Source of the DNA: Mycolicibacter longobardus
GTDB taxonomy: Bacteria > Actinomycetota > Actinomycetes > Mycobacteriales > Mycobacteriaceae
Direction of reading: 5' to 3'
DNA length: 58,381 nucleotides
NCBI RefSeq assembly: GCF_002102265.1
Contig: NZ_LQPG01000025.1
Coordinates: 1 to 58,381, forward strand
Positions within the stretch are counted from its first letter, which is position 1. Every line of letters starts with the position of its first letter. This document shows, piece by piece, positions 42,218-51,587 of this stretch. The translations under genes and the position numbers were made by a program. The notes under the pieces are model-generated. The model had not been told where the DNA came from and did not search any database. It saw only the letters and a list, made by a program, of their open reading frames with translations.

Positions 42218-44263
42218 GTGTGGGTGGCTGGCCGAGTCGAGGTCGACGATGTCGAACCGGTCATCTCGTGCGGTCGCTACCCGGCCAGGGCCGTGGTCGG
42301 CGAGACGGTGCCGGTCAAGGCGACGGTGTGGCGTGAAGGCCACGACGACGTCGCGGCGACGCTGGTGGTGCGCTACCTCGGCCGTCACTATCCGATGCCT
42401 GGAGAAGCGCCGCCCCGGAAATCGACCGCCGCACCGCTGCACATCCGCATGCAGACCGGGTTCGACGCCTACGTCTTCCACGGTGACTTCACCCCCGACG
42501 CCGTGGGCCTGTGGACCTTTCGGGTCGAGGGCTGGGGGGATCCCGTGCAGAGCTGGCGAAGCGCGGTGACCGCCAAGCTCGACGCCGGACAGGGCGAAGC
42601 CGAGCTGTCCAACGACCTGTTGATCGGCGCCGAGTTGTTCGACCGCGCCGCTGCCGTGGTGCCGCTGGCACAGCGCAAAGCGGTGCTGGCGGCCGCCGCC
42701 GCGTTGCGCGCCCCGGGTGATCCGGTACGTCGGGCCGCGCCGGCGCTCTCGGCGGAGGTCGGCGAGTTGCTGGCCCGTTATCCGCTGCGTGAGCTGATCA
42801 CCCCCGGCTGCGACTACCAGCTCTGGGTGGATCGGCCGCTGGCCCGCCGCGGCGCGTGGTACGAGATGTTCCCGCGGTCGACCGGAGGCTGGGACGCCAA
42901 GGGCCGCCCGGTGCACGGCACGTTCGCCACGGCAGCCGCGGAGCTTCCCCGGATTGCTGAGATGGGTTTCGACGTGGTGTACCTGCCGCCGGTCCACCCC
43001 ATCGGCCGGGTGCACCGCAAAGGCCGCAACAACGCCGCGACCGCCCAGCCCGGCGATGTCGGGTCACCGTGGGCGATCGGCAGCGCCGAGGGCGGCCACG
43101 ACGCGGTCCACCCCGACCTCGGCACCATCGACGACTTCGACTCCTTCGTCGCCACCGCGCACCGGCTCGGCATAGAGGTAGCACTGGACCTGGCCCTGCA
43201 GTGCGCACCGGATCATCCCTGGGCTGCTGCGCATCGGGACTGGTTCACCGAACTGCCCGACGGCACCATCGCCTACGCGGAGAATCCGCCGAAGAAGTAC
43301 CAGGACATCTACCCACTGAACTTCGACAAGGATCCGGCGGGCCTGTACGCCGAGGTGCTGCGGGTGGTCCGTTTCTGGATAGACCACGGGGTGAAGGTCT
43401 TTCGGGTGGACAATCCGCACACCAAGCCACCGGATTTCTGGATCTGGCTGATCGCCACCGTCAAGAACATCGACGCCGACGTGCTGTTCCTGGCCGAGGC
43501 GTTCACCCCGCCCGCCCGCCAGTACGGGCTGGCCAAGCTGGGCTTCACCCAGTCCTACTCGTATTTCACTTGGCGGACAACGAAATCCGAGCTGACCGAG
43601 TTCGGCGGCCAGATCGCCGAGTTCGCCGACTTCCGCCGGCCGAATCTCTTCGTGAACACCCCCGACATCCTGCACGCGAGCCTGCAGCACGGCGGCCCCG
43701 GCATGTTCGCCATTCGCGCGGTGCTGGCGGCGACACTGGGCCCGACGTGGGGTGTGTACTCCGGCTTCGAGTTGTTCGAAGACCGCGCGCTGCACGAGGG
43801 CAGCGAGGAGTACCTCGACTCCGAGAAATACGAACTACGCCCCCGCGACTTCGCCGGCGCCGTCGCCGAGGGCCGATCCCTGGAGCCGTTCCTCGCCCGG
43901 CTCAACGAGATTCGCCGGTTACATCCGGCGTTGAGTCAGCTGCGCACCGTGCACTTCCACTACATCGACAACGACGCGCTGCTGGCTTACAGCAAGTTCG
44001 ATCCGGCAACCGGCGACACCGTGCTGATCGTGGTCAACCTGAACCCGTTCACTCCCGAGGAAGCCACGCTGTACCTGGACATGTGGGCGCTGGGAATGGA
44101 GGACTACCAACGGTTCTGGGTGCGGGATCAGATCAGCGGAGAGGACTACCACTGGGGAAAGGACAACTGGGTGCGCCTCGATCCGGACCGAGCCGTCGCG
44201 CACATCGTCAACATGCCGCCGATCAACGCCCGTGCCCGCACCGAACTGTTGCGCCGCAGGTGA
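42218..44263 (+). CDS. glgE: Alpha-1,4-glucan:maltose-1-phosphate maltosyltransferase
   Basis: Extends alpha-1,4-glucans with maltose-1-phosphate made from trehalose by TreS/Pep2; the pathway supplies glycogen and capsular glucan. It is a GH13_3 enzyme with an N-terminal beta domain, catalytic barrel with Asp398 in [12 protein letters not shown] as nucleophile and Glu427 in [10 protein letters not shown] as acid/base, and YYHWG near the end. 681 aa. GTG 42218 ([12 protein letters not shown]) is chosen because Mtb GlgE continues through the same residues (WWVPGRVEIDDV); GTG 42224 is an alternative. Coupled to glgB, whose start overlaps or follows within 6 bp. Confidence 0.96.
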   Translation: MWVAGRVEVDDVEPVISCGRYPARAVVGETVPVKATVWREGHDDVAATLVVRYLGRHYPMPGEAPPRKSTAAPLHIRMQTGFDAYVFHGDFTPDAVGLWTFRVEGWGDPVQSWRSAVTAKLDAGQGEAELSNDLLIGAELFDRAAAVVPLAQRKAVLAAAAALRAPGDPVRRAAPALSAEVGELLARYPLRELITPGCDYQLWVDRPLARRGAWYEMFPRSTGGWDAKGRPVHGTFATAAAELPRIAEMGFDVVYLPPVHPIGRVHRKGRNNAATAQPGDVGSPWAIGSAEGGHDAVHPDLGTIDDFDSFVATAHRLGIEVALDLALQCAPDHPWAAAHRDWFTELPDGTIAYAENPPKKYQDIYPLNFDKDPAGLYAEVLRVVRFWIDHGVKVFRVDNPHTKPPDFWIWLIATVKNIDADVLFLAEAFTPPARQYGLAKLGFTQSYSYFTWRTTKSELTEFGGQIAEFADFRRPNLFVNTPDILHASLQHGGPGMFAIRAVLAATLGPTWGVYSGFELFEDRALHEGSEEYLDSEKYELRPRDFAGAVAEGRSLEPFLARLNEIRRLHPALSQLRTVHFHYIDNDALLAYSKFDPATGDTVLIVVNLNPFTPEEATLYLDMWALGMEDYQRFWVRDQISGEDYHWGKDNWVRLDPDRAVAHIVNMPPINARARTELLRRR

Positions 44264-44268
44264 ACACG

Positions 44269-46476
44269 ATGACACGGCACCTGGCGCCCGCACCGGCCGA
44301 GCTGGCCCGGCTGCTGTCGGGCAACCACCACGATCCGCACTCGATCCTGGGCGCCCACGAGTACGGCGGGGTCACGGTTGTCCGGACGCTGCGTCCACGC
44401 GCCCGCCGCGTCGTGGTGCTGGTGGGCGCGGACCGCTTCGTCATGCACGACCTCGGGTCCGGGCTGTTCGCGGTGAGCCTGCCGTTGACCGGCCTGATCG
44501 ACTACCGGCTGGAAGTGCACTACCCGGAATCGGCGGAGTTCGCCGAGCCCACCGGCGTGTGCACGATCGCCGACGCGTACCGCTTCGCGCCCACGCTGGG
44601 TGAGGTGGACCTGCACCTGTTCACCGAAGGCCGCCACGAACGGCTCTGGGAGGTGATGGGGGCCCATCACCGCACCTTCGCCACCGCCAGCGGCGACGTA
44701 TCCGGCGTGTCGTTCGCCGTGTGGGCGCCCAACGCCACCGGGGTGAGCCTGATCGGTGATTTCAACGGCTGGTCGAGTGACGACGCCCCGCTGCGGTCGC
44801 TGGGCTCGTCCGGGGTCTGGGAGCTGTTCTGGCCCGACTTTCCCGCGAGCGGTCTGTACAAGTTCCGCGTGCACGGCGCCGACGGCTCGGTCAGTGAGCG
44901 AGCCGACCCGTTCGCCTTCGCCACGGAGGTGCCGCCGCGCACCGCATCGGTGGTGAGCACCAGCGACTACACCTGGCAGGACACCGACTGGATGGCGCAG
45001 CGCTGCCGGCGCGACCCGGTGGCCGAGCCGATGAGCACCTACGAGGTGCACCTGGGCTCCTGGCGGCCGGGGCTCAGCTATCGGCAGCTCGCGGTCGAGC
45101 TGACCGAATACGTTGTGCAGCACGGTTTCACCCACGTCGAGCTGCTGCCCGTCGCCGAACATCCGTTCGGCGGATCCTGGGGTTACCAGGTGACGTCGTA
45201 CTACGCCCCCACGGCACGCTTCGGCAGCCCCGACGACTTCCGAGCCCTGGTCGACGCGCTGCACGGCGCCGGCATCGGCGTCATCGTGGACTGGGTGCCG
45301 GCGCACTTCCCCAAAGACGACTGGGCTCTCGGCCGGTTCGACGGAACCCCGCTCTATGAGCACTCCGATCCGCGACGCGGTGAGCAACTCGACTGGGGCA
45401 CCTACGTCTTCGACTTCGGCCGCCCGGAGGTACGTAACTTCCTGGTCGCCAATGCGCTGTACTGGCTGACCGAGTTCCATGTAGACGGGCTGCGGGTGGA
45501 CGCGGTGGCATCCATGCTCTACCTGGACTATTCGCGGCCCGACGGCGGATGGACCCCCAACATCCACGGCGGCCGGGAGAACCTGGAAGCGGTGCAGTTC
45601 CTGCAGGAGTTGAACGCCACCACGCACCGGGTGGCCCCGGGCATCGTGACCGTCGCCGAGGAGTCCACCTCCTGGCCCGGCGTCACCCGGGACACCAGCC
45701 TTGGCGGGCTGGGGTTTTCGATGAAATGGAACATGGGCTGGATGCACGACACGTTGGCCTACCTCGGTCATGACCCGGTGCACCGCAGCTACCACCACCA
45801 CAACATGACGTTCTCGATGCTCTACGCCTACAGCGAGAACTACGTGCTGCCGGTCAGCCATGACGAGGTGGTGCACGGCAAGGGCACGCTGTGGTCGCGA
45901 ATGCCCGGCGACGACCACCACAAGGCCGCCGGCCTGCGGACTCTGCTGGCCTACCAGTGGGCGCATCCCGGCAAGCAGTTGCTGTTCATGGGTCAGGAAT
46001 TCGGCCAGCGCGGCGAGTGGTGCAACGAGCGCGGCGTCGACTGGTTCCAGCTTGATCCCCAGGTCGAGCCGGACGGCTATTCCACCGGCATCCTGCGCCT
46101 GGTCGGCGACCTCAACGCGCACTACCGTGCCCTGCCCGCCTTATGGAGCCAGGATTCCGACCCGCGGGGCTACTCCTGGATCGACGCCAACGACTCGGCC
46201 AACAATGTGTTGAGCTTCCTGCGTTACGGCGCCGACGGGTCGGTGCTGGCCTGTGTGTTCAACTTCGCGGGCGTCGCTCACGGCGACTACCACCTGGGCC
46301 TGCCCCGGGCCGGCCGCTGGCGGGAAGTGCTCAACACCGACGCGGTCGGCTACCGCGGTTCGGGCGCTGGCAACCTGGGCGGGGTCGACGCCACCGAAGA
46401 TCCCTGGCATGGCCGACCGGCCTCGGCGGTGCTGATGTTGCCCGCACTGTCCGCCCTGTGGCTGGCACCCGAGTAG
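44269..46476 (+). CDS. glgB: 1,4-alpha-glucan branching enzyme
   Basis: Introduces alpha-1,6 branches into glucans made by GlgE. It has an N-terminal CBM48-type domain pair ([17 protein letters not shown] and [22 protein letters not shown]), the GH13 barrel with Asp in [18 protein letters not shown], Glu in [13 protein letters not shown], and His-Asp in [15 protein letters not shown], and a C-terminal beta domain. 735 aa from ATG 44269; a GTG at 44260 overlapping the glgE stop is also possible (738 aa). The frame is open far upstream inside glgE, but that part has no similarity. Operon glgE-glgB as in Mtb. Confidence 0.95.
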   Translation: MTRHLAPAPAELARLLSGNHHDPHSILGAHEYGGVTVVRTLRPRARRVVVLVGADRFVMHDLGSGLFAVSLPLTGLIDYRLEVHYPESAEFAEPTGVCTIADAYRFAPTLGEVDLHLFTEGRHERLWEVMGAHHRTFATASGDVSGVSFAVWAPNATGVSLIGDFNGWSSDDAPLRSLGSSGVWELFWPDFPASGLYKFRVHGADGSVSERADPFAFATEVPPRTASVVSTSDYTWQDTDWMAQRCRRDPVAEPMSTYEVHLGSWRPGLSYRQLAVELTEYVVQHGFTHVELLPVAEHPFGGSWGYQVTSYYAPTARFGSPDDFRALVDALHGAGIGVIVDWVPAHFPKDDWALGRFDGTPLYEHSDPRRGEQLDWGTYVFDFGRPEVRNFLVANALYWLTEFHVDGLRVDAVASMLYLDYSRPDGGWTPNIHGGRENLEAVQFLQELNATTHRVAPGIVTVAEESTSWPGVTRDTSLGGLGFSMKWNMGWMHDTLAYLGHDPVHRSYHHHNMTFSMLYAYSENYVLPVSHDEVVHGKGTLWSRMPGDDHHKAAGLRTLLAYQWAHPGKQLLFMGQEFGQRGEWCNERGVDWFQLDPQVEPDGYSTGILRLVGDLNAHYRALPALWSQDSDPRGYSWIDANDSANNVLSFLRYGADGSVLACVFNFAGVAHGDYHLGLPRAGRWREVLNTDAVGYRGSGAGNLGGVDATEDPWHGRPASAVLMLPALSALWLAPE

Positions 46477-46486
46477 CCTCCCCCGC

Positions 46487-46546
46487 GCGAGCAGACACAG
46501 AATCGCACGCATCCGCGTAGCGGAGTGCGATTCTGTGTCTGCTCGC
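46487..46546. repeat. Long perfect palindrome between glgB and the thioredoxin-like gene
   Basis: Arms of 22 bp, 46487-46508 and 46525-46546, beginning GCGAGCAGACACAG and ending CTGTGTCTGCTCGC, are exact inverted copies. The 16-base centre itself contains TCCGC/GCGGA, so nearly the whole 60 bp folds into one hairpin. It sits between converging glgB and the thioredoxin-like gene and may serve as bidirectional terminator. I recall similar GCGAGCAGAC palindromes scattered through mycobacterial genomes. Confidence 0.85.
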
Positions 46547-46580
46547 CAGGGGCACTCGCCAGGGACACTCGCCAGGGACA
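46542..46580. repeat. Three tandem 13-bp repeats
   Basis: Three exact or near-exact copies of CTCGCCAGGGACA (first copy with GGG-GCA), at 46542, 46555 and 46568, fill the space between the palindrome and the stop of the thioredoxin-like gene. The first unit begins inside the palindrome arm. Looks like slippage expansion of the palindrome edge; a 13-bp unit is too short for a CRISPR. Confidence 0.85.
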
Positions 46581-46581
46581 C

Positions 46582-47502
46582 TCAGAACAAGGCGTTGGCC
46601 AGGTTGCGCCGGCCCGCGACCACCTCCGGGTCTGCCGGGTCGAACAGCTCGAACAACTCCACGAGCCGGGTTCGCACCGCTGCGCGCTCGTCACCGGAGG
46701 TCCGGCGCACCAGCCCGATCAGCCGGTCGAACGCCGCGGTGACGTCCTGGTTGAGGATCTGCACGTCGGCGGCGGCCAAGGCGGCCTCGATGTCGTCCGG
46801 GGCGGCGTCTGCCAGTGCCGGTGCATCGGGCTGCCGACCGGTCGCCCGCTCCAGGAAGATGAGCTGGCGCAGCGCCGCCTTGGCTTCGACGTGGTTCGGG
46901 TCTTTGTCCAGCAAGGCCTCGTAGGAGGCGCGAGCCGCGCCGAAGTCACCGGCGTCGAGCTGGTCACGCGCCTGCGCCAGTGCCGGGTCCACCTGCTCCG
47001 GCTGTTCGGCGTCGCCGCCGCCGCCGCCGGGGAGCTTGCCCGCGGTGGCCGACAGCAGCGAATCCACCCAGCGGCGCAGCTGGTCGGGCGGCTGCACGCC
47101 CTGAAAGCTGGTGATCGGCTGGCCGCCGGCCAGTGCCACCACGGTGGGCACGGCGTCCACGCCGAACACCTGCGCCACCCGCGGGGCGACGTCGACGTTG
47201 ACCGTGGCCAGCGACCACTTGGCGGCCGAACCGGCGTTGTCGGCCTGCGCCAGCCCGGCCAGGGTGTCGACCAGCTGGATGCAGGCTTCACTGCGCGGCG
47301 ACCACAGCACCACCACCACCGGCACCTGGTTGGACCGGACCAGCACCTGTTCTTCGAAGTTGGCCTCGGTGATCTCGGTGGCACCCGGGGGCGCCGCGCT
47401 GCCCCCGGCGGCGCCACCGCCGGGCGGTGCCGGCTGTTTGAGGCCGGACAAGTCCACTGCGCCGGCCAACGCCGGGCTGATCGGAGGTCGAGGACGCGTC
47501 AC
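46582..47502 (-). CDS. Thioredoxin-like TPR co-chaperone (CnoX-like, Rv1324-like)
   Basis: A 306-aa protein. Residues 1-40 are Pro/Gly/Ala-rich and disordered. A thioredoxin fold follows (about 43-160; VNVDVAPRVAQVFGVDAVPTVV with cis-Pro), then a C-terminal TPR region (175-306; ARDQLDAGDFGAARASYEALLDKDPNH). The usual WCxxC is changed to WSPRSEAC: Ser71 and Cys74, so ordinary dithiol exchange is not possible. Such thioredoxin-TPR proteins protect unfolded proteins by binding rather than redox cycling (CnoX, from literature). Context and size equal Mtb Rv1324. GTG start, alone between fadA4 and the palindrome. Confidence 0.9.
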   Translation of the reverse strand: MTRPRPPISPALAGAVDLSGLKQPAPPGGGAAGGSAAPPGATEITEANFEEQVLVRSNQVPVVVVLWSPRSEACIQLVDTLAGLAQADNAGSAAKWSLATVNVDVAPRVAQVFGVDAVPTVVALAGGQPITSFQGVQPPDQLRRWVDSLLSATAGKLPGGGGGDAEQPEQVDPALAQARDQLDAGDFGAARASYEALLDKDPNHVEAKAALRQLIFLERATGRQPDAPALADAAPDDIEAALAAADVQILNQDVTAAFDRLIGLVRRTSGDERAAVRTRLVELFELFDPADPEVVAGRRNLANALF

Positions 47503-47658
47503 GTCGTCAAGTCTGTCACGCCGTCACCGCGGCACCACCGAAGGCCGTTCCCGGGCCCGACAAGGCTCCCCTATGACCAAAATCACACTTCGGTCTTGGC
47601 GTGGAAAAACCAGCTGTTCCAGCAACCTACGCAACCGTAGGGAAACGGCCGTCCGACG
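47503..47658. other. Intergenic, small hairpin only
   Basis: About 155 bp between fadA4 and the thioredoxin-like gene (both minus strand). A 6-bp stem CCTACG/CGTAGG at 47626-47641 is the only structure seen, just after the fadA4 stop; weak terminator at best. No gene. Confidence 0.35.
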
Positions 47659-48840
47659 CTATCCGGCGCGCAGGATCAGCGCGTCACCCTGGCCGCCGGC
47701 ACCGCACAGCGCGGCCACCGCGTAGCCCGAGCCGCGCCGCTTGAGCTCGAGGGCGGCATGCAGTGTGATCCGCGCCCCGGACATCCCGATCGGATGCCCC
47801 ACCGCGATCGCCCCGCCGTGCACATTGACCACGTCGGGGTTGACTCCCAGTTCCCGGGTCGAGGCCAGCGACACCGCCGAGAAAGCCTCGTTGATCTCCA
47901 CCACGTCGAGTTGGTCGACCGAGATTCCCTCACGGGCGATCGCCTTCTTGATGGCGTTGGCCGGCTGAGATTGCAGGGTCGAGTCCGGCCCCGCCACCAC
48001 TCCGTGCGCCCCGATCTCGCACAACCAGTCCAGGCCCAGCTCCTGCGCTTTGGCCTTGCTCATCACCACGACCGCGGCGGCGCCGTCGGAGATCTGCGAC
48101 GACGAGCCGGCGGTGATGGTGCCGTCCTTGCGGAACGCCGGCTTGAGACCGGCCAGCGATTCGGCGGTGGTGTTGGCCCGGATGCCCTCGTCCTCGGCGA
48201 ACTCCAGCGGATCCCCCTTGCGCTGAGGGATCTTCACCGGCACCACCTCGTCGGCGAACACACCGTCCTTCCATGCCGCGGCGGCCTTGCGGTGCGATTC
48301 GGCCGCGAACTCGTCCTGCTCGGCGCGGGTGAACTTGTCTTCGTCGTTGCGCTGCTCGGTGAGCGCACCCATCGGCTGGTCGGTGAACACGTCGTGCAGA
48401 CCGTCGTAGGCGAGGTGGTCGCGCGCCGTCACATCGCCGTACTTGTAGCCCTCGCGGCTCTTGGTCAGCAGGTGCGGCGCCTGGGTCATCGACTCCTGGC
48501 CACCGGCCACCACCACGTCGAATTCACCGGCACGAATCAGCTGGTCAGCCAGGGCGATGGCGTTGATTCCGGACAGGCACATCTTGTTGATGGTCAGCGT
48601 CGGCACGTCCCAGCCGATGCCCGCACCCACCGCTGCCTGCCTCGCCGGCATCTGCCCCGCACCGGCGGTCAGCACCTGGCCCATGATCACGTACTGCACC
48701 AGCGACGCCGGCACCTTCGCCTTCTCCAGCGCCCCGGCGATGGCGACGGCGCCCAGGTCGCTACCGGAGAAATCCTTCAGCGAACCCATCAGCCGGCCGA
48801 TCGGGGTGCGGGCCCCAGCAACGATCACCGATGTCGTCAT
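47659..48840 (-). CDS. fadA4: Acetyl-CoA C-acetyltransferase (thiolase)
   Basis: Condenses two acetyl-CoA to acetoacetyl-CoA or runs the reverse reaction in lipid breakdown. All thiolase signatures are present: nucleophile Cys88 in [33 protein letters not shown] with catalytic His, and [12 protein letters not shown] with the second Cys. The length of 393 aa is standard and equals Mtb FadA4 (Rv1323). ATG with GGGAGG upstream. Divergent from the methylmalonyl-CoA epimerase gene with 81 bp between. Confidence 0.96.
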   Translation of the reverse strand: MTTSVIVAGARTPIGRLMGSLKDFSGSDLGAVAIAGALEKAKVPASLVQYVIMGQVLTAGAGQMPARQAAVGAGIGWDVPTLTINKMCLSGINAIALADQLIRAGEFDVVVAGGQESMTQAPHLLTKSREGYKYGDVTARDHLAYDGLHDVFTDQPMGALTEQRNDEDKFTRAEQDEFAAESHRKAAAAWKDGVFADEVVPVKIPQRKGDPLEFAEDEGIRANTTAESLAGLKPAFRKDGTITAGSSSQISDGAAAVVVMSKAKAQELGLDWLCEIGAHGVVAGPDSTLQSQPANAIKKAIAREGISVDQLDVVEINEAFSAVSLASTRELGVNPDVVNVHGGAIAVGHPIGMSGARITLHAALELKRRGSGYAVAALCGAGGQGDALILRAG

Positions 48841-48921
48841 GACTACCTCCCGGACGGGTATGAAGGGCCGATCTTTCCGGTCGGCGCAGCACGATGTTTC
48901 CGCTCAGGTTACCGTTACGTT

Positions 48922-49413
48922 ATGACGACCGAATCCGTCGCTGGCTCCTTCGAGGTACGTCCCGCCTTGGCCTCCGCCTTGGTGACGGCGATCGATCACG
49001 TCGGTATCGCGGTTCCGGATCTGGAAGCGGCCAAGAAGTGGTATCACGACCAGCTCGGGATGATCGTGCTGCACGAAGAGGTCAACGAGGAGCAGGGCAT
49101 CGTGGAAGCGATGCTGGCGGTGCGCGGTGCCCCTGTCGGCAGCGCCCAGATTCAGCTGATGGCACCGATCGACGAGTCGTCGACGATTGCGAAGTTCTTG
49201 GACAAGCGCGGCCCCGGCCTGCAGCAGCTCGCCTACCGGACCAGTGACATCGACGCCCTTTCCGAGCGGCTGCGCGAGCAGGGCGTCCGGCTGCTCTACG
49301 AGGCGCCCCGGCGCGGCACTTCGAACTCACGGATCAACTTCATCCACCCCAAGGACGCCGGCGGGGTGCTGGTGGAGCTGGTCGAGCCGGCCGCGAACGC
49401 GGAAACGCACTGA
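48922..49413 (+). CDS. mce: Methylmalonyl-CoA epimerase
   Basis: Interconverts (R)- and (S)-methylmalonyl-CoA, linking propionate and odd-chain lipid breakdown to the TCA cycle. A 163-aa vicinal-oxygen-chelate protein: AIDHVGIAVPDLEAAKKWY carries the first metal His, GLQQLAYRTSDIDAL and FIHPKDAGGVLVELVEP hold the later His and Glu ligands. ATG 48922 is chosen since the family begins about here; upstream frame to 47758 is antisense to fadA4. It equals Mtb Rv1322A in context. The symbol is the general epimerase name, not the mammalian-cell-entry genes. Confidence 0.93.
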   Translation: MTTESVAGSFEVRPALASALVTAIDHVGIAVPDLEAAKKWYHDQLGMIVLHEEVNEEQGIVEAMLAVRGAPVGSAQIQLMAPIDESSTIAKFLDKRGPGLQQLAYRTSDIDALSERLREQGVRLLYEAPRRGTSNSRINFIHPKDAGGVLVELVEPAANAETH

Positions 49414-49417
49414 GTTT

Positions 49418-49714
49418 CTAGGACCACTTGCGGGTCGGACCCCGATTGCTGCGGTTCGCCCAGCACGGCGTGTGCCAATGCCGCCGATCCTCACCCGCTG
49501 AACCGCTGGACCCAGCCAGCCACACCACCACATGGGCGATACCGCGCCGAATCTCGTGATCACATCCCGGGCACCGGTAGATCTTGACGGCCCGCGAACC
49601 CGCGATCGCCTGAACCACGTACTCGTAGCCGTCGGGACCGGTCTCCACCCGCTGTTGGAGCGACAGCGACCGTAGCGGCTGGTGCCGGCGCGACGGATCG
49701 CGGCGACGAGCCAT
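49418..49714 (-). CDS. Conserved hypothetical protein (Rv1322-like) with zinc-ribbon-like motif
   Basis: A 98-aa basic protein with YRCPGCDHEIRRGIAHVVVW and later HWHTPCW, so a CxxC plus His/Cys set that could bind zinc. It starts with ARRRDPSRRHQPLRSLS. Conserved across actinobacteria and often annotated ATP/GTP-binding without evidence. ATG with GAGGAGG 5 bases upstream. Function unknown. It converges with the epimerase gene, 4 bp apart, and follows the Old Yellow Enzyme gene on the same strand. Confidence 0.88.
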   Translation of the reverse strand: MARRRDPSRRHQPLRSLSLQQRVETGPDGYEYVVQAIAGSRAVKIYRCPGCDHEIRRGIAHVVVWLAGSSGSAGEDRRHWHTPCWANRSNRGPTRKWS

Positions 49715-49728
49715 GCCCCTCCTCGTGA

Positions 49729-50823
49729 TCAGGCGAGCGCGGACAGCGCGGCCGCCGCGTCGTATCCGTCGAACCCGTCCAGCTCATTGTGGCGCAGCCG
49801 ATTCACCCAGGTCGGGTCGGCGAGCAGCGCCCGCCCGATCGCCACGACATCGAACTCGCCGGCCTCGAACTGCTTGACCAGGCGGTCGAGCGGCGCCGGC
49901 CGGATCACCTCACCCCGCTTCTCGCTGCGGAACTGCGTCTCCAACCCGACCGACCCCACCGCGATAACCGGTTTACCGGTGACCTTCTTGGTCCATCCGG
50001 CCAGACTCAGATCGGTGTCCTGGTCGGGGAATGCGGGCACGTAGTGCCTGCGGGTCGACGGGTGCAGCACGTCGACGCCGGCCCGCACCAACGGCGTCAG
50101 CAGTTCTTCCAGTTGTGTCGGGTCATCGGCGATGGACGCGGCATAGTCGGTTCCCTTCCATTGCGAGAAGCGGAAGATGATCGGATAGTCCGGGCCGACC
50201 GCAGCACGTATCGCCGCGACCACCTCCGCCGGGAACCGAGTCCGCTCGGCCAGTGATCCGCCATAGCCGTCGGTGCGACGATTCGTGCGCTCCCAAAGGA
50301 ATTCGTCCAGCAGGTAGCCGTGGGCACCGTGGATCTCGACGGCATCGAAGCCGACGTCCCGGGCGGTGGCCGCGCTGCTCGCGTAGAGCTGTGCGACCTC
50401 CGGGAGTTCGTCGGTGCGCAGCGCCCGGCCCCGTGGTTCGCCGCGCCCGTTGATACCCGACGGTCCGACAGGCTGCACACCGTCGGCGTCGGCACGTTCA
50501 ATGCCCTGGTGCCACAGCTGCGCGGCGACCGTGGCGCCCTCGGAGTGGACGCCGTCGACGACGCGTCGCCACCCGGCCAGCACCTCGTCGCCCGCCAGCG
50601 TCGGCACGCTGAACGGGTAGCCCGCAGCCGGATCGGGCAGCCGAATCCCCTCGGTGATGATCAGCCCGACGCCGCCGGCGGCGCGCCGACGGTAGTACTC
50701 GGCGACATCGCTGCCCGGGATTCCGTCCGGCGAGGCCTGGCGGGTCATCGGCGCCATCGCGAACCGGTTCGGCACCGTCAGCGAGCGCACCGTCAGCGGC
50801 TGGAAAAGATCATCGATCGCCAT
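49729..50823 (-). CDS. Old Yellow Enzyme family NADH:flavin oxidoreductase
   Basis: An FMN-dependent ene-reductase of 364 aa. Visible parts: LFQPLTVRSLTVPNRFAMAPMTRQ at the start, DAVEIHGAHGYLLDEFLWERTNRRTDGYGGS with substrate-binding and catalytic residues, and GKPVIAVGSVGL with the FMN phosphate region, VAIGRALLADPTWVNRL at the end. ATG 50823 with GGAGG just upstream is preferred to the start at 50841. Substrate not predictable. Mtb has nothing between Rv1322 and nucS, so this gene is an accessory addition. Confidence 0.92.
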   Translation of the reverse strand: MAIDDLFQPLTVRSLTVPNRFAMAPMTRQASPDGIPGSDVAEYYRRRAAGGVGLIITEGIRLPDPAAGYPFSVPTLAGDEVLAGWRRVVDGVHSEGATVAAQLWHQGIERADADGVQPVGPSGINGRGEPRGRALRTDELPEVAQLYASSAATARDVGFDAVEIHGAHGYLLDEFLWERTNRRTDGYGGSLAERTRFPAEVVAAIRAAVGPDYPIIFRFSQWKGTDYAASIADDPTQLEELLTPLVRAGVDVLHPSTRRHYVPAFPDQDTDLSLAGWTKKVTGKPVIAVGSVGLETQFRSEKRGEVIRPAPLDRLVKQFEAGEFDVVAIGRALLADPTWVNRLRHNELDGFDGYDAAAALSALA

Positions 50824-50868
50824 GGGTCCTCCAACGCGCAACCGCGCGCCCCTATTTCCGACGGGCCG

Positions 50869-51540
50869 TCAGAACAGCCGGTATTCGTCGCTGTCCATGC
50901 CGCGCATCGCGTCATAATCCAATGTCAGGCAACGGATGCCGCGGTCGGTGGCCAGGGTGCGGGCCTGCGGCTTGATCTGCTGAGCGGCGAACACCCCGCT
51001 GACCGGCGCCAGCAGGCTGTCGCGGTTGAGCAGTTCCAGGTAGCGGGTGAGCTGTTCCACGCCATCGATCTCGCCGCGCCGCTTGATCTCCACGGCTACC
51101 GCGCGGCCGTTCTCGTCGCGGCACAGCAGGTCCACCGGCCCGATGGCGGTCATGTACTCCCGTCGCACCAGGGAGTAGCCCTCGCCGAGCAGTTCGACAT
51201 GCTCGGCCAGCAGTGCCTGCAGCTGCGCCTCGACGCCGTCTTTCACCAGCCCGGGGTCGACGCCCAGTTCGTGGCTGGAGTCATGCTCGATCTCTTCGAT
51301 GGTGATCCGCAGCTGGTCGCCGGTCTTGTTCGCCACCACCCACACCGGGAACTCGCCGCCGGTCTCCTCGGTGAGCCGGCAGGGCGGGCTCATCCAGTTC
51401 AACGGCTTGTAGGCACGGTCGTCGGCGTGCACGCTGACCGACCCGTCGGCCTTCACCAGCAGCAGTCGCCGGGCCGACGGCAGGTGCGCGGTGAGCCGTC
51501 CGACGTAGTCGACGGTGCATTGGGCGATCACGAGTCGCAT
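50869..51540 (-). CDS. nucS: Mismatch endonuclease NucS (EndoMS)
   Basis: Cuts both strands near mismatches and carries the non-canonical mismatch repair of actinobacteria, which lack MutS/MutL. The 223-aa protein has an N-terminal DNA-binding domain ([15 protein letters not shown]) and a RecB-like nuclease domain with [23 protein letters not shown] (Asp, Glu and Lys of the active site) and [11 protein letters not shown]. The C-terminus DEYRLF resembles a sliding-clamp-binding tail. ATG 51540 has AAGGTGG 5 bases upstream. Divergent from the adenylate cyclase gene (47 bp). Confidence 0.95.
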   Translation of the reverse strand: MRLVIAQCTVDYVGRLTAHLPSARRLLLVKADGSVSVHADDRAYKPLNWMSPPCRLTEETGGEFPVWVVANKTGDQLRITIEEIEHDSSHELGVDPGLVKDGVEAQLQALLAEHVELLGEGYSLVRREYMTAIGPVDLLCRDENGRAVAVEIKRRGEIDGVEQLTRYLELLNRDSLLAPVSGVFAAQQIKPQARTLATDRGIRCLTLDYDAMRGMDSDEYRLF

Positions 51541-51587
51541 CCGATCCACCTTAAAGCCCATGGGCGAGCAATTATTCTTACGCCACG

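Noticed and set aside
43069..44268. A 1135-codon frame suggesting a giant glgB protein
   Set aside because: The first 400 codons are Arg/Pro/Gly-rich out-of-frame reading of glgE; GlgB similarity starts only at about 44269.
44146..46122. 658-codon frame antisense to glgB
   Set aside because: His/Val/Arg-rich shadow of glgB; no motif or start signal.
46542..46580. Three regular repeats as a mini CRISPR
   Set aside because: Units are 13 bp and contiguous without spacers, and there are no cas genes.
48894..49247. Alternative frame over the methylmalonyl-CoA epimerase gene
   Set aside because: Out of frame with the conserved VOC motifs; Arg/Gly-rich shadow.
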